DNA of 52,046 nucleotides from a virus: positions 1 to 52,046 of the IMG/VR virus record IMGVR_UViG_3300023176_007743; one strand, given 5' to 3'. Positions 25,301-34,278 of the stretch are shown piece by piece. Each line of letters opens with the position of its first letter. The first letter of the stretch is position 1. The translations under genes and the position numbers were made by a program. The notes below the pieces were generated by a model. It searched no databases. It worked only from the letters and a program-made list of their open reading frames with translations, and was not told the origin of the DNA.

Positions 25301-28300
25301 AACAATAGTGGATATTTGCTTAACGAAAAAGATAAAAAATACGCTACGGTCATGTCTGGCTTTGATTTTGAACAAATACCTGTAGAATTCAGCAAAAAAG
25401 ATGGAAAAATGCTGATTGCACAGTCGGCAATCCCTACATTTTCAAATATTGAGAAAGAATATCAAATTAAAAACATTTTGAACATCCCAGGTGACGCACT
25501 TGAGACTTTTCGAAACCAACATTCGTTTAGAATGCTAAAAAAAGAAAAAAATTACCAAATCGTTGTAAGGTCTGACGATTATTATAGTTCTAAAACACTA
25601 AAAAAGAGCATATCGGAAAAATATTTGGTTGGCGCACCAAGAAAAAAGAAGAATATTGACAGTTTAGATACAAAAAAGTGGAATTTTTCTTCGCAAGACA
25701 ACTTGATTCCAAAATTTAAACATTTGCAAGGAAAAGAAAGCGTCTGGTCACATGTCTGGTCGAACATTATCATAGAATCCCTCCAGAGGGGTCTTACGTT
25801 GACGGAGAGCGACAAAAAAAATGTTCGCGACTTCTACGTCGAGAGGAATGGCTTCGAGCGTCTAATGGAAGATATGGTGAAAAAATTTTCAAAACACATT
25901 TCAACCTCTCCTATTTTTTCGTCTGTGGAGACAACAAAGCAAGACAAAGGCTTTACAATATCCAACGAAGAAGAAAAAAGGGGGTTGATGGAGGCGAATG
26001 TACTTGAAATGGTTAATTTTTCTCCTAAAATTCCAAAAAACAATTTAATTTGCGACATTGATGTTGATTTATTGCGAATGTCAGAGATAAAAAGGAACGT
26101 TTTAAACAAGCAAAAGAAAATTATAGCCTGCCTTGACGAAGAAAATGCAATTGGCGACATGAATAAGGCGTTATTGGATGCGATTGTTCAAGTTGTTATA
26201 AGAATTTATGCAGTTGAGTACGTCTTGGCGTCCATTTTCTTTTTCTCACGCTACAATTTGAATCCTTTAGAAGTTGAAGATGTTGTTGCTTCTTTTATTG
26301 CTAATACGATTACAATAGAGATAGACAAAGAGGCAGCAAGAATCAACAAAAAAGATTTAAAAAGAGATTTTTATGAAATTGTTGGCTCTTTGTACTTAGA
26401 AACGTTTAAATTGACAGACGGCGATGTAGATTGCGTCGAAGCTTTGAAAGAATTAATAAAAAGACAGATAAGTCTTGTCTCTTCTCGTTTAAAAAACGTC
26501 CTGTATACCCCTGAATCTATTACAAATCAAAAATTTGACATAAAAGATGTCTTTGAAAAGTATATGACTCCTTATGTTGAAATATCTAAGTTGCAATCGT
26601 CGTTTGAGAAAGGGAGATTTGTGGCGACGAACACAAGCGAAATGACAGACTTGCAGACTGAAGATTATTTGCGTGGTTTTGTCGGTTTGGATATGATTAA
26701 AGAACGAGCCAAGAAATACGACACAAGCAAGGCTGGATTTTTCTTGGAAAAATATGTTGTTCCGAAATGGAAAGACAATTACAAACCTAAAGATAAATTG
26801 TTGACAGGTATTGTTGGGCTTGAAGCGTTCAACGACCAATTGAACAATATTGTAGAATCTCCACAAGATGATAGACTAACCAAATATCTTGATACATTGA
26901 AAGTTGGAATGCGTTTGGTCTACAGACCAAATCCAAACAGTAAGGAACACCAATTTCTTAAAAATATTGTGAATAGAAAATATAAACTTCCAAATTATGA
27001 CACAAAAACTTTTTTTGAACCTGGAAAGCGAGAGGATGTTCCTAATCGTTATCACATCAAACAAACAATTTATGGCGAACTTGTAACACGAATAAGACAA
27101 GGCTCAGATGGAGACCCCTCAGTAAAACAAAATATAAAATTAGAATTATATTGGAAGATAAATAACAAAAGCGACAGAGATTCAATAAGAAAAATGTTGT
27201 CTCAAAAAAGTTGGGATCTTTCTTTGTTGACATCGGACAATAAACATAAAAAAAGCATTGCTATTTTTATTGATAATTCAAAAGAGCCAATATCTTTCGA
27301 AGATTTTAAAAAGTCAAGAAATATTAATGACATACAAGACTTTATTGATAATTTTTTATATTTTGATACAGAAGAGCCAGGGGATTTTTTTGCATTTAGG
27401 ACGGGAACCCTCTCCCAGCCAATTGCTAGTGAGTCCAAAACTGAACGTACCGTAGGTCAATCTGTATTGCTGCCGATTTATAATGTTGAAAACGACATAG
27501 ATGTTTCTACTCTTATTGAAGATTTTACTGACGTAGAAGAAAGAATAACAAAAGAAGTTCAATTGGACAATACCACGGACTGTAAAAACAAGCCAGTTGT
27601 GTTAGAAAGAAAGGACATTTTAACTCGAATAGATTTTGTGCAAGAATATGATTTTTGCTTTGAAGATAGATTCGAAAGTATGATTTTTTCATCTGAACAG
27701 TGGAAATTAATTGTAGACAACATATTTGCGATTAATAAAACGGCAAACATGTTGTCTCTGTATGTTGTTTTTTATAATCGCATAACAACAAACGTGTTAG
27801 AAATGTTTAATGCAGTAAAAAGAAATTTGTTTAGTTTTGTAGAAAACATAAATAACCTTGACAATCAAGAATATACTGACTCTAACATGCTAACAAATTT
27901 AGGCTCAGAAGGCTTTTTCTCTCCATCAAATTTAGTTGATGTAGACATTGATTCTAGTAGCTTTTTTGATATGGATGCGATTCGCAATTCAACTCCGTAT
28001 GTGATTATGAAAAGTTTGATGGAAACATTTGACCCAAACATCGCACCTTCAAAAAAGATTGTTGATGTAGCAAATAATTATAAAAAACAAATTATATCTT
28101 CTGCTCGTCCTTTTCTTGAAATGATTGACAAAGATAACAGGACTCCCAAAGAAGAACAAGAATTGGCAGCAGCGGAAGGATTGATAAGTTTGGCACAACA
28201 ATTGGAAAACATACCTGACATGCCAATACACATACCGTCTGTATTTTTTATGGTTGCAGGGTTGATGCCAACCCCTCTTGGTTTCGCTTATTTGAGTTTT

Positions 28301-28438
28301 GAGGCAATTTTGGGAATAGATTTACTAAAACGAGTAGAAGAAAACACGAAGTTGAAACAAAAGATTGAAAAAGAGACAGGAATATCTTTAAACGCAGCAA
28401 GAGAATTTGCCGATGTTTTGTCAAAAGTTTGCGAGTAA
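22373..28438 (+). CDS. Giant structural protein, 2021 residues, unrecognised
   Basis: The protein spans six kilobases between the spike-like and gp25-like genes, so it is almost certainly a tail or baseplate component. The first 750 residues are helix-rich with many Phe/Ile/Leu and Asp/Glu pairs; the middle contains aromatic, Lys/Asn-rich stretches; the last part has a long hydrophobic segment (about 1950-1985, MPIHIPSVFFMVAGLMPTPL onward) that could be one or two membrane-type helices, followed by a charged helix. A membrane-active segment would suit a tape-measure or hub protein ejected at infection, but T4 gp29 is far shorter and I see no clear similarity. No internal stop or frameshift is evident. 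Confidence 0.7.
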   Translation: MKKTKKTQQFLEKHSKSTVKSSELIEKLEVQLSTDDEIIVELEKELDDKTVDTQENISKNLKTFRENVRDIEKIYSSFVGKYDLQQLASLSIECLNRKVPWLSVREELCKAAVKEFLKTIELSEAASFLQLLDGTIGSVENFAVNILPLKSKRPPVSSTIDDFYEKMVETIDIGQICDVFTLKIDSFEDFFKIPDVLRQRFEDFKSNLPEYPTFDFPDNLETVDFLFEIEKLTEKQIKEQVSRFVVSLISTVLQEVIQNNCLDDNSSFVISSNVDKRNISNALRDKYGANSEQMSDLVEDISSVLSASELCGLLRGASNDEIIQIINFVVLKKYPTLQPVLSDEESVQDFFVLLSNSIDFGICEEIIQSGGEFGPCLEEEVNRLRDCALKRKNITGSEIDSLLKKIKDNHKETLSKLFDVLSSSQNEQFDFSRICEIDIETELIKNFELTSENIIDSVLKTVGLSYDQALSSYVSRLLKKIDVPSKKDTKILPNLAKNVLSALNEAYNSLFAGNMSKFRSQKGELIKIIEQASGQKGNKWINDYIDLAEADKYAYANSFLKSNAKKVQPELKKKLEIGDFVGNGNGNFVFSLPERDVSEVNTLFKGKKYENVLPKKTEDAFSFQFYGELDENNKIVDYCQAKYTTTEQRQEIGVDLSPVDPDCQIIEVYLPISFGLATYNNLYNVGNQRSQTLFPLYKQIFKEYYPEYNKFLPGSLAPTVDYSKQISKANSIFIQMRKGVAEKLKNKSSDRYWWNALSRLSVEEQDLYYKRYDIHNIRGRINDEIIEKMVFTMERHWLENIWSNLNVSYTYRIYKTGEAYLTKIDLNKRIHTNVDDDELYGGPKVNIEDIISYNVTHAGQKNWVNNILHGSFAKIDPKLSDFNPFLPISELRVPRSAENLSKNSKSSFTKGVIKYEYGIPANAKARQSSWLDKSGKKSEIFKHFVDNDSVLPKYLGEPKLKSDVDPFNAEKIIKFYNNSGYLLNEKDKKYATVMSGFDFEQIPVEFSKKDGKMLIAQSAIPTFSNIEKEYQIKNILNIPGDALETFRNQHSFRMLKKEKNYQIVVRSDDYYSSKTLKKSISEKYLVGAPRKKKNIDSLDTKKWNFSSQDNLIPKFKHLQGKESVWSHVWSNIIIESLQRGLTLTESDKKNVRDFYVERNGFERLMEDMVKKFSKHISTSPIFSSVETTKQDKGFTISNEEEKRGLMEANVLEMVNFSPKIPKNNLICDIDVDLLRMSEIKRNVLNKQKKIIACLDEENAIGDMNKALLDAIVQVVIRIYAVEYVLASIFFFSRYNLNPLEVEDVVASFIANTITIEIDKEAARINKKDLKRDFYEIVGSLYLETFKLTDGDVDCVEALKELIKRQISLVSSRLKNVLYTPESITNQKFDIKDVFEKYMTPYVEISKLQSSFEKGRFVATNTSEMTDLQTEDYLRGFVGLDMIKERAKKYDTSKAGFFLEKYVVPKWKDNYKPKDKLLTGIVGLEAFNDQLNNIVESPQDDRLTKYLDTLKVGMRLVYRPNPNSKEHQFLKNIVNRKYKLPNYDTKTFFEPGKREDVPNRYHIKQTIYGELVTRIRQGSDGDPSVKQNIKLELYWKINNKSDRDSIRKMLSQKSWDLSLLTSDNKHKKSIAIFIDNSKEPISFEDFKKSRNINDIQDFIDNFLYFDTEEPGDFFAFRTGTLSQPIASESKTERTVGQSVLLPIYNVENDIDVSTLIEDFTDVEERITKEVQLDNTTDCKNKPVVLERKDILTRIDFVQEYDFCFEDRFESMIFSSEQWKLIVDNIFAINKTANMLSLYVVFYNRITTNVLEMFNAVKRNLFSFVENINNLDNQEYTDSNMLTNLGSEGFFSPSNLVDVDIDSSSFFDMDAIRNSTPYVIMKSLMETFDPNIAPSKKIVDVANNYKKQIISSARPFLEMIDKDNRTPKEEQELAAAEGLISLAQQLENIPDMPIHIPSVFFMVAGLMPTPLGFAYLSFEAILGIDLLKRVEENTKLKQKIEKETGISLNAAREFADVLSKVCE

Positions 28439-28468
28439 TTAAATTTAAAAATAAAGAGAAACAGATAG

Positions 28469-28858
28469 ATGCCTGGAATATCAGTAAAACTGCCATTGAA
28501 GCAAGATGAAGTAGATGGCTTGTATCAAATGAACAAAACGTTGACAGAAGTCACCCAGCAAGATTTAAAAATGTTGTTTTTGACATCTCCTGGGGAAAGA
28601 ATATTGATACCGAATTATGGTGTAGGATTAAAAAGATTTTTGTTTGAAAATAGTACGAACGTAGAAGCACTTCAACATGAAATTATTAGTATTGCAATAG
28701 AACAAGTTCAAACTTGGATGCCGTATGTTGAATTGAAACATTTTGACTTTAATTACTCCGAAGGAAACAACCCTCATTTGTTGGGTTTGTCAGTGCATTA
28801 CACAAACAATCCGCTTGGCTTAGACGGCGTTTTAGAAATTGATGGAGAGAGAACATAA
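28469..28858 (+). CDS. 25: Baseplate wedge protein, gp25-like
   Basis: The 129-residue protein matches the GPW/gp25 family: TQQDLKMLFLTSPGERILIPNYGVGLKRFLFE is the conserved core, with the PGER and NYGVG/L motifs, and the length is like T4 gp25 (about 130). In T4-like and contractile systems this protein links the baseplate to the tail sheath and is a core wedge component with gp6. It is followed two bases later by the gp6-like gene, the usual order. Confidence 0.92.
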   Translation: MPGISVKLPLKQDEVDGLYQMNKTLTEVTQQDLKMLFLTSPGERILIPNYGVGLKRFLFENSTNVEALQHEIISIAIEQVQTWMPYVELKHFDFNYSEGNNPHLLGLSVHYTNNPLGLDGVLEIDGERT

Positions 28859-28860
28859 AC

Positions 28861-30663
28861 ATGAGAAATAATGAAAAAAGATTTTTCCCTGTAGATTATA
28901 CGTCTAGAGACCAGCAATCTATAAGAGAAGATTTAGACAACTATGCTAGGAATTATTATGCAAAAATATATAACAATTTCAGTGAGAATAGTTTTGAATC
29001 TTTGGTTTTAGATTTAATTTCATATGAAGCAGATAATTTATCTTTTTATTTGGATTATCAAGCAAACGAAATGTTGCTTGACGGAGCATCAGAGTTTGAA
29101 AATATTCGTCAGATAGGAAAGCAAAAAGGATATAAATATCGAGGCAGACCTTCTTCGTTTGCGATGCAAACTTTTTACGTTATTGTTCCTGCATCTAGCA
29201 CACAAGACGGCCCAGATGTGCTGTATTTTCCGACATTAAAGAGAGGGACAAAAGTGTTGTCGAATAGCGGTGGAGTCTATACTTTGTTAGATGACTTAAC
29301 TTTCACTTTAGATGACGAAATTGTTGTTTCTCAAGTTGATTCTTCTACTGGTTTGCCTACTTTTTATGCAGTAAAAGCAAGGGGAAGAATAATTTCTGGG
29401 GAAACGAAAATTGAACAAATTAATGTTGGTTCGTTTGAAAGATTTTTGAACGTATCGTTTGAGGATGAAGACTTTTCAGAAATAATCTCTGTTTTTGATT
29501 TGCAAGGAAATGAATATTTTGAAGTAGAACATCTAACTCAAAACACAATTTTTAGACCTGTTGCTAATTTTGGTGCAACGAAAAACGAACCTCAATCTTT
29601 ATTAAGACCATTTGCTGTCCCTAGAAGGTTTACTGTTGATTTTGACGACAATGAAATCTTTTTACAGTTTGGAATGGGACAAATCAATAACGCAAGAACA
29701 ATCAATAATCGCTTAGACCCGTCGAATTCTATGATTCAAAAACATGGGAAACAATATATAAGCGATTTTTCGTTTGACCCCACAAATCTTGTAAAAGGCG
29801 ACAAGATGGGTATTGTTCCTACAAACACCACTTTGTTTGTTGCTTACAGAGCAAACACAGACATCACAAGTAATGCTGAAATAGGTGCTATTACTGACAT
29901 AGTAGAGCCTATTGTTGAATTCCAAAATAGAGAACAACTCAATGAAACAACAATTTATGAAATTATAAATTCTTTTGAGACAGAAAATGAAGAGCCTGTT
30001 GTTGGCGAAACATTGGAGTTAACTCAAGAAGAATTAAAAATGCGGATTATGGGCAGTGAATCTTCACAAATGCGAGGTGTTACACCCCAAGACTATGTTT
30101 CTCTTTGCTATAAAATGCCATCAAGATACGGCTCGATTAAAAGGGTCAATGTAGTCACAGACCCTCAGAGCGCAAAACGGAATTTGAATCTTTATATTGT
30201 TTCAGAAGATTCGGAGGGAAACTTTATTCAATCTAACGATGCTATTAAAGAAAATCTAAAGATTTGGCTGAATCATTACAAGATGATTAATGATACTATT
30301 GATATATTAGATGGAAAAATCGTTAACTTTGGAATTGACTATGAAATAACAACTGATATAAATGTTGACAAATATGAAGTTTTAAACGAAGCGTTTATTG
30401 AATTGAGGGATTATTTTGAGATCAAAATGTCAATAGGTGAGTCCATAAATATTACTGAAATATATAAGGTTTTGCGTGATGTAGATGGCTTGGTTGACGT
30501 TTTAAGGTTAGAAATTTTCAATAAGACTTTAGGAAATTATTCTACAACTTATTTAAACATTGATGAACAGATGACAATTGATGGAAGATTTGTTGTTGCT
30601 CCGAAAAATGTTGTTTTTGAGTTGAAATACCCTGAAAGAGACATAAGAGGGTTTGCGAAGTGA
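28861..30663 (+). CDS. 6: Baseplate wedge protein, gp6/baseplate J-like
   Basis: The 600-residue protein begins RFFPVDYTSRDQQSIREDL and ENSFESLVLDLISYEADNLSFYLDYQANE, the hallmark start of gp6/gpJ wedge proteins, and ends with the typical IKMSIGESINITEIYKVLRDVDG core. It would form the inner baseplate ring with gp25. The length is near that of T4 gp6 (about 660). The stop TGA overlaps the GTG start of the tagged ADP-ribosyltransferase-like gene, so the effector is translationally coupled to it. Confidence 0.9.
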   Translation: MRNNEKRFFPVDYTSRDQQSIREDLDNYARNYYAKIYNNFSENSFESLVLDLISYEADNLSFYLDYQANEMLLDGASEFENIRQIGKQKGYKYRGRPSSFAMQTFYVIVPASSTQDGPDVLYFPTLKRGTKVLSNSGGVYTLLDDLTFTLDDEIVVSQVDSSTGLPTFYAVKARGRIISGETKIEQINVGSFERFLNVSFEDEDFSEIISVFDLQGNEYFEVEHLTQNTIFRPVANFGATKNEPQSLLRPFAVPRRFTVDFDDNEIFLQFGMGQINNARTINNRLDPSNSMIQKHGKQYISDFSFDPTNLVKGDKMGIVPTNTTLFVAYRANTDITSNAEIGAITDIVEPIVEFQNREQLNETTIYEIINSFETENEEPVVGETLELTQEELKMRIMGSESSQMRGVTPQDYVSLCYKMPSRYGSIKRVNVVTDPQSAKRNLNLYIVSEDSEGNFIQSNDAIKENLKIWLNHYKMINDTIDILDGKIVNFGIDYEITTDINVDKYEVLNEAFIELRDYFEIKMSIGESINITEIYKVLRDVDGLVDVLRLEIFNKTLGNYSTTYLNIDEQMTIDGRFVVAPKNVVFELKYPERDIRGFAK

Positions 30664-30721
30664 AAAAAAACATAAAGTCATTACTTAAAGAAGAAGTATT
30701 AAAAGTCATAAAAGAATCTAA
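30649..30721 (+). repeat. 73-bp direct repeat, copy 1 (gp6 end plus tag)
   Basis: This stretch covers the last codons of the gp6-like gene, the GTG start and the tag codons of the ADP-ribosyltransferase-like gene. It recurs at 31752-31824 with about four to five mismatches, including the upstream bases TTTGCGAA that are coding here and a leader there. Confidence 0.8.
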
Positions 30722-31745
30722 TGTTTTAATAGGAATTATAGACGACAACTCAAAAAAAATTAGAGATTTATTAATTAAACAATATGAGCCTCAAAGAAAG
30801 TATTATGATGATGCGGAATTCGAATATATGCTTGATAATACACTCGAACAGGAAATTCCAGATATATTTTTCAATGTTGTTTCTTCGAACTTGACAGATG
30901 AACAAATTAGGGAAACTGCTTTGTGGGTGTTAAGTATGATTTTGGAAGAAAATATGCGTGTTGAGGATTGGACAAATATAGATACACTCTCTAGACATAT
31001 AGACGCAGAAGAAGCAATTGAAGAATATTGGAAATATAAAGATGATGCAAATTTGAGTGATTTAAAAGAAATAAAAAATTTTAATCAACTAAATGATATG
31101 CTAGAAAATAAAACAGATGAATTTAGATGGCTTAACGATAAAAAAATTTTTTCAAAATTTTTTGAAAACGAATATGTTGTGGCATATCATTGTGGCTCGA
31201 AGCCACCAAGTGTAGAATTTGAAGTTGGACCGCATTTGTTTTCAGGAGAAGGTGAAGGTATTCTCGGACCTGGAATATATTTTGCCGGTGTTTTTTCAAA
31301 TGAAGAAGAGAGTTTATATTGGAATATGTTCGAAGACACTGCTATGGATTTGGCCATAAAATATTGCAAATACGCTGAAACTCCTTATCTTTACAGGGTG
31401 CGTATAAAAACCAAAGATTTGTATGATAGAATACATGCCAGACCTGAGAAATTACATAAAAAAATACAACAAGCAGTGAGTGAATTGCCAGAAAAAATAA
31501 GATCTTATCATTCAACTATGAGACATGGATATGGAGACTTAGGTCTCATTAATGCTTATAATGTTTTGTTTGGAAAAAGTTGGAAAGAAACATTGAAAAA
31601 ATACAAGGAAATAGGCGTTAAAGGGCAAATTGATTTACTCCCGAAACAGAATGAATATGGAGCGAGAGTTGTAGAAATAGTAGTTTACGACTCATCTATT
31701 ATAGAAAGTGTAGAATATATACCCAGAAACTCGTATAACTATTGA
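30660..31745 (+). CDS. Tagged PARP-like ADP-ribosyltransferase, putative packaged effector
   Basis: The 361-residue protein begins with the tag MKKNIKSLLKEEVLKVIKES; cleavage after IKE (E19, before Ser) is predicted. The C-terminal half has the H-Y-E layout of PARP/diphtheria-toxin-type transferases: VVAYHCGS with H177, GILGPGIYFAG with Y207, and a late ARVVEIVVYDSS offering the Glu. The region between contains AMDLAIKYCKYAE, typical of the donor-loop helix. T4 packages the ADP-ribosyltransferase Alt in its head and cleaves it with gp21, a close functional parallel, though Alt belongs to the R-S-E class. Target and NAD use are inferred. The start GTG overlaps the gp6 stop. Confidence 0.72.
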   Translation: MKKNIKSLLKEEVLKVIKESNVLIGIIDDNSKKIRDLLIKQYEPQRKYYDDAEFEYMLDNTLEQEIPDIFFNVVSSNLTDEQIRETALWVLSMILEENMRVEDWTNIDTLSRHIDAEEAIEEYWKYKDDANLSDLKEIKNFNQLNDMLENKTDEFRWLNDKKIFSKFFENEYVVAYHCGSKPPSVEFEVGPHLFSGEGEGILGPGIYFAGVFSNEEESLYWNMFEDTAMDLAIKYCKYAETPYLYRVRIKTKDLYDRIHARPEKLHKKIQQAVSELPEKIRSYHSTMRHGYGDLGLINAYNVLFGKSWKETLKKYKEIGVKGQIDLLPKQNEYGARVVEIVVYDSSIIESVEYIPRNSYNY

Positions 31746-31751
31746 AAGAGA

Positions 31752-31824
31752 GGATTTGCGAAGTGAAAAAAAACATAAAGGCATTGCTTAAAGAAGAAAT
31801 ATTAAAAGTCATAAAAGAATCTAA
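31752..31824 (+). repeat. 73-bp direct repeat, copy 2 (leader plus tag)
   Basis: This is the second copy of the repeat at 30649-30721, offset by 1103 bases. It carries the ribosome site and the tag codons of the next gene, which indicates that the tag and its translation start were duplicated together. Confidence 0.8.
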
Positions 31825-32422
31825 CCGATGGCGTGACCTGCCGGTAAGTTTACACTCGCATAAATCTCGGTTAGATGAGCCAGACTCGGATTGTTCGAAT
31901 TGTTATGCCTCGCAAGGCGAATATCGCTGGACTCCAATCCCCGAATCTGAACTTTCCAAAAAAACATATTATTGGGTGTCAGAGGGCGATTACACAGGTA
32001 ATTTGGAGTACGGCAAAACTCATGTCCCAGCATCAAAAAAAATATTAGAAAGATTTCCTGAAATTTCGGATGTTTTTGAAAAGGTTAGAAAAGATATTAA
32101 TCCAAATGCTCCCTCTCGCAACAATTGTGCATATGTTTGTGATTCATTAGAAAAAGGGTCATATTGTGCTATGTATGTGGATAGTCCAGAAAGAACCATT
32201 TACGAGGTTAAACTTCATAATCCTCAAAAAATATTTGAAGCAGATGGCGAATGGTGGACGGAAGCAGTATTTAATTCGCCAACAAAGACCGGGCTTGGAG
32301 ATTGGGATGCAGTTCGTCATTATGCAGAGACTTATTGGGAAGGAGTGATAGAGGATTGGGGGATAAAAGAAGTTTTGGTTTACCCTCCAGAATCAGCAAT
32401 AATAGTGGGAAAAGTAAAGTGA
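31763..32422 (+). CDS. Tagged protein, possibly ADP-ribosyltransferase-like
   Basis: The 219-residue protein starts at GTG 31763 (AGAGAGGA upstream) with the tag MKKNIKALLKEEILKVIKES, almost identical to that of its neighbour. The body contains SRNNCAYVCDS, TIYEVKLHN and AVRHYAETYWEG, then IKEVLVYPPESAIIVGKV; this order (Arg, a conserved strand, a helix with Tyr, final strand) is reminiscent of small ADP-ribosyltransferase-fold proteins, but I cannot name catalytic residues with confidence. A toxin-like enzyme delivered with the DNA is the working guess. The stop overlaps the start of the following protease gene. Confidence 0.55.
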   Translation: MKKNIKALLKEEILKVIKESNRWRDLPVSLHSHKSRLDEPDSDCSNCYASQGEYRWTPIPESELSKKTYYWVSEGDYTGNLEYGKTHVPASKKILERFPEISDVFEKVRKDINPNAPSRNNCAYVCDSLEKGSYCAMYVDSPERTIYEVKLHNPQKIFEADGEWWTEAVFNSPTKTGLGDWDAVRHYAETYWEGVIEDWGIKEVLVYPPESAIIVGKVK

Positions 32423-34278
32423 GATTAAAAAAAGAATTAAAGAGACAAATTCTCTTAGAAATGAAGAGTCAAAAAAATATTCATGAAAGCCTAAACCTTT
32501 CGAAAAGAAATATTGACAATTATATCAGAAATTTTGAAGAAAAAATAGCATTGATGACTCCTTTTTTGAACTATTTGATAGAGTCTATGAATAAATTTCA
32601 AAAATTCAAAAAATTGGACCCAGAAAGGTTTGATACAAATGAAAGCATTTTTAGATTTGTGAAGCAACTTGGTAATAATGTATACAACGCCACAAATGTT
32701 TTAGATAGTGAGGACAAAGAAGAAGATTATCTTAATAAATATTTTTATGGTCAAAGAACGGATACATCGCATAATCTGAAGGGTTTATTTGATAGTATAA
32801 CAGATTTCATTATTAGTACTGCAATTTCTAGAGAAGAAGTTAGTGATTTTGACAATAATAATTTAAATATTGTTGTTTTTATGATGAATTTTTATGATTT
32901 TTTGTGGCGTCAAAAGACTCAGTTGAAATTTTATTATGGTTCCGATGTTAGAGGGCGAGGTCTTGAAAGGTTTTTGACAAACTTGTTTGAAGACTTGTTC
33001 CGTATATTTTTTGAAAGTTTTGAAAAAGACAAAGTGATGAAGTCTATTGAAAAATTCATGTACAAACACTTATTTCAAACTAAACAAGAAGACTATGATT
33101 ATGAATATGTACGTTTTCCTCGCGGAACAGAGTTAATACCACGAACAATAGAAGCCTTTGAAGAGAAAAATATATATCATCTATTTGATAATTTAGATTC
33201 CTTTTGTGCATATATGAACGCACTTTGGAGAGAAATCAAAGGATTGGATGAAAAAGAATTAGAAGGAGAAGTTGATTATATAGTAGGTGAATATAAGTCG
33301 ATAATTAATTTAGGACTCGAAAAGGATGCATATCCTTTAGACGATTTTCTTACAGATATAAAAGAAAGTAAAAATAATTTTAAATATTTTTGCAAAAAAA
33401 TAAAACAAATTTGCAGAAAAAATATTAAATTATTTCGTTCGTTAGAGGAGGTTGAAAGAAAATATAATAGTTCAGAAGGTAATGAAAAATACCAAGAAGA
33501 AATGAGTGACTTTTTTAATCGCAGCAAAGTGATGCTTTTTAGAATAAAAATAAAGAAATATTTTTTAAAAGAAGCATACAAAAATTTAACAGACGAAGAA
33601 CGAGAAATTATTTCTCCTGCAACTTATGATTTTGAATACAATACAAGTACTGGAAATAACGTACAAATTCGCGCTTTTTTTAGAAATAAAGAAAAAACAA
33701 AAAAGGGTATCGAATCTATAGAATTATTTTATCGATTAATGAAAGATAGAGGTATAACAGACCATGCGCTTTCTTTGATAAAGACAATACGATTGACTGA
33801 TGTATCAGAAAAGCATCCAACTGGAGGTTTTACGGGGGGTCATTATATCGGTTTTGGTCAGAGCAGAAATTTAATTAGTATCGACGTGAACAATGAATTG
33901 AGTTATCTTGTTCGAGTTTTAGTTCATGAATTTGGACACTTAATTCATCACAATTCTCATCGAGCAGCACAAGGTTTTTGGAGAGACTTTTTACAAGGCG
34001 AAGTGGGGGAAGAACATGTTCCTGAAGAAATGTATGGCTGGGGACAAAAAGAAAAGTTTAAGGATGTAAGTATATTGCCAACTGATTATGCGAGTGAAAA
34101 TTTGTTGGAAGCATTTGCGGAGATATTTGAGAGATACATTATAGACCCTAAGAGTCTTCACTCGGAGGCTATTTATGCAGTAAGAAGGTATTTGTCTTTA
34201 TCTAATTTTTACAACGAAGGTTTAAAAACACGGATACATGAGAACAAAAAAATATTACAGAAGGACCAACATCAGTGA
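32419..34278 (+). CDS. Tagged large zinc metalloprotease
   Basis: The 619-residue protein starts at GTG 32419, which overlaps the previous TGA; the frame is open further upstream but lies inside that gene. The start MRLKKELKRQILLEMKSQ is a divergent tag. The C-terminal 230 residues form a gluzincin-type domain: VLVHEFGHLIHH (H503, E504, H507), then a LLEAFAEIFERYI helix with E564 or E568 as third ligand. The middle 400 residues are helical and charged, without recognised motifs. The protease domain is duplicated in the next gene. It is probably a packaged protease with an unknown host or virion substrate. Confidence 0.72.
   Translation: MRLKKELKRQILLEMKSQKNIHESLNLSKRNIDNYIRNFEEKIALMTPFLNYLIESMNKFQKFKKLDPERFDTNESIFRFVKQLGNNVYNATNVLDSEDKEEDYLNKYFYGQRTDTSHNLKGLFDSITDFIISTAISREEVSDFDNNNLNIVVFMMNFYDFLWRQKTQLKFYYGSDVRGRGLERFLTNLFEDLFRIFFESFEKDKVMKSIEKFMYKHLFQTKQEDYDYEYVRFPRGTELIPRTIEAFEEKNIYHLFDNLDSFCAYMNALWREIKGLDEKELEGEVDYIVGEYKSIINLGLEKDAYPLDDFLTDIKESKNNFKYFCKKIKQICRKNIKLFRSLEEVERKYNSSEGNEKYQEEMSDFFNRSKVMLFRIKIKKYFLKEAYKNLTDEEREIISPATYDFEYNTSTGNNVQIRAFFRNKEKTKKGIESIELFYRLMKDRGITDHALSLIKTIRLTDVSEKHPTGGFTGGHYIGFGQSRNLISIDVNNELSYLVRVLVHEFGHLIHHNSHRAAQGFWRDFLQGEVGEEHVPEEMYGWGQKEKFKDVSILPTDYASENLLEAFAEIFERYIIDPKSLHSEAIYAVRRYLSLSNFYNEGLKTRIHENKKILQKDQHQ
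33589..34250 (+). repeat. Metalloprotease module, direct repeat copy 1
   Basis: About 660 bases encoding the protease domain recur at 35771-36430. Long runs are identical (for instance around 33720-33800 and 34150-34250), while a stretch near 33815-33865 has diverged. The N-terminal parts of the two genes are unrelated or highly divergent. Confidence 0.85.

Noticed and set aside
29131-29138. A second TATAAATA
   Set aside because: It is inside the gp6-like gene, encodes conserved residues and has no gene start near it.
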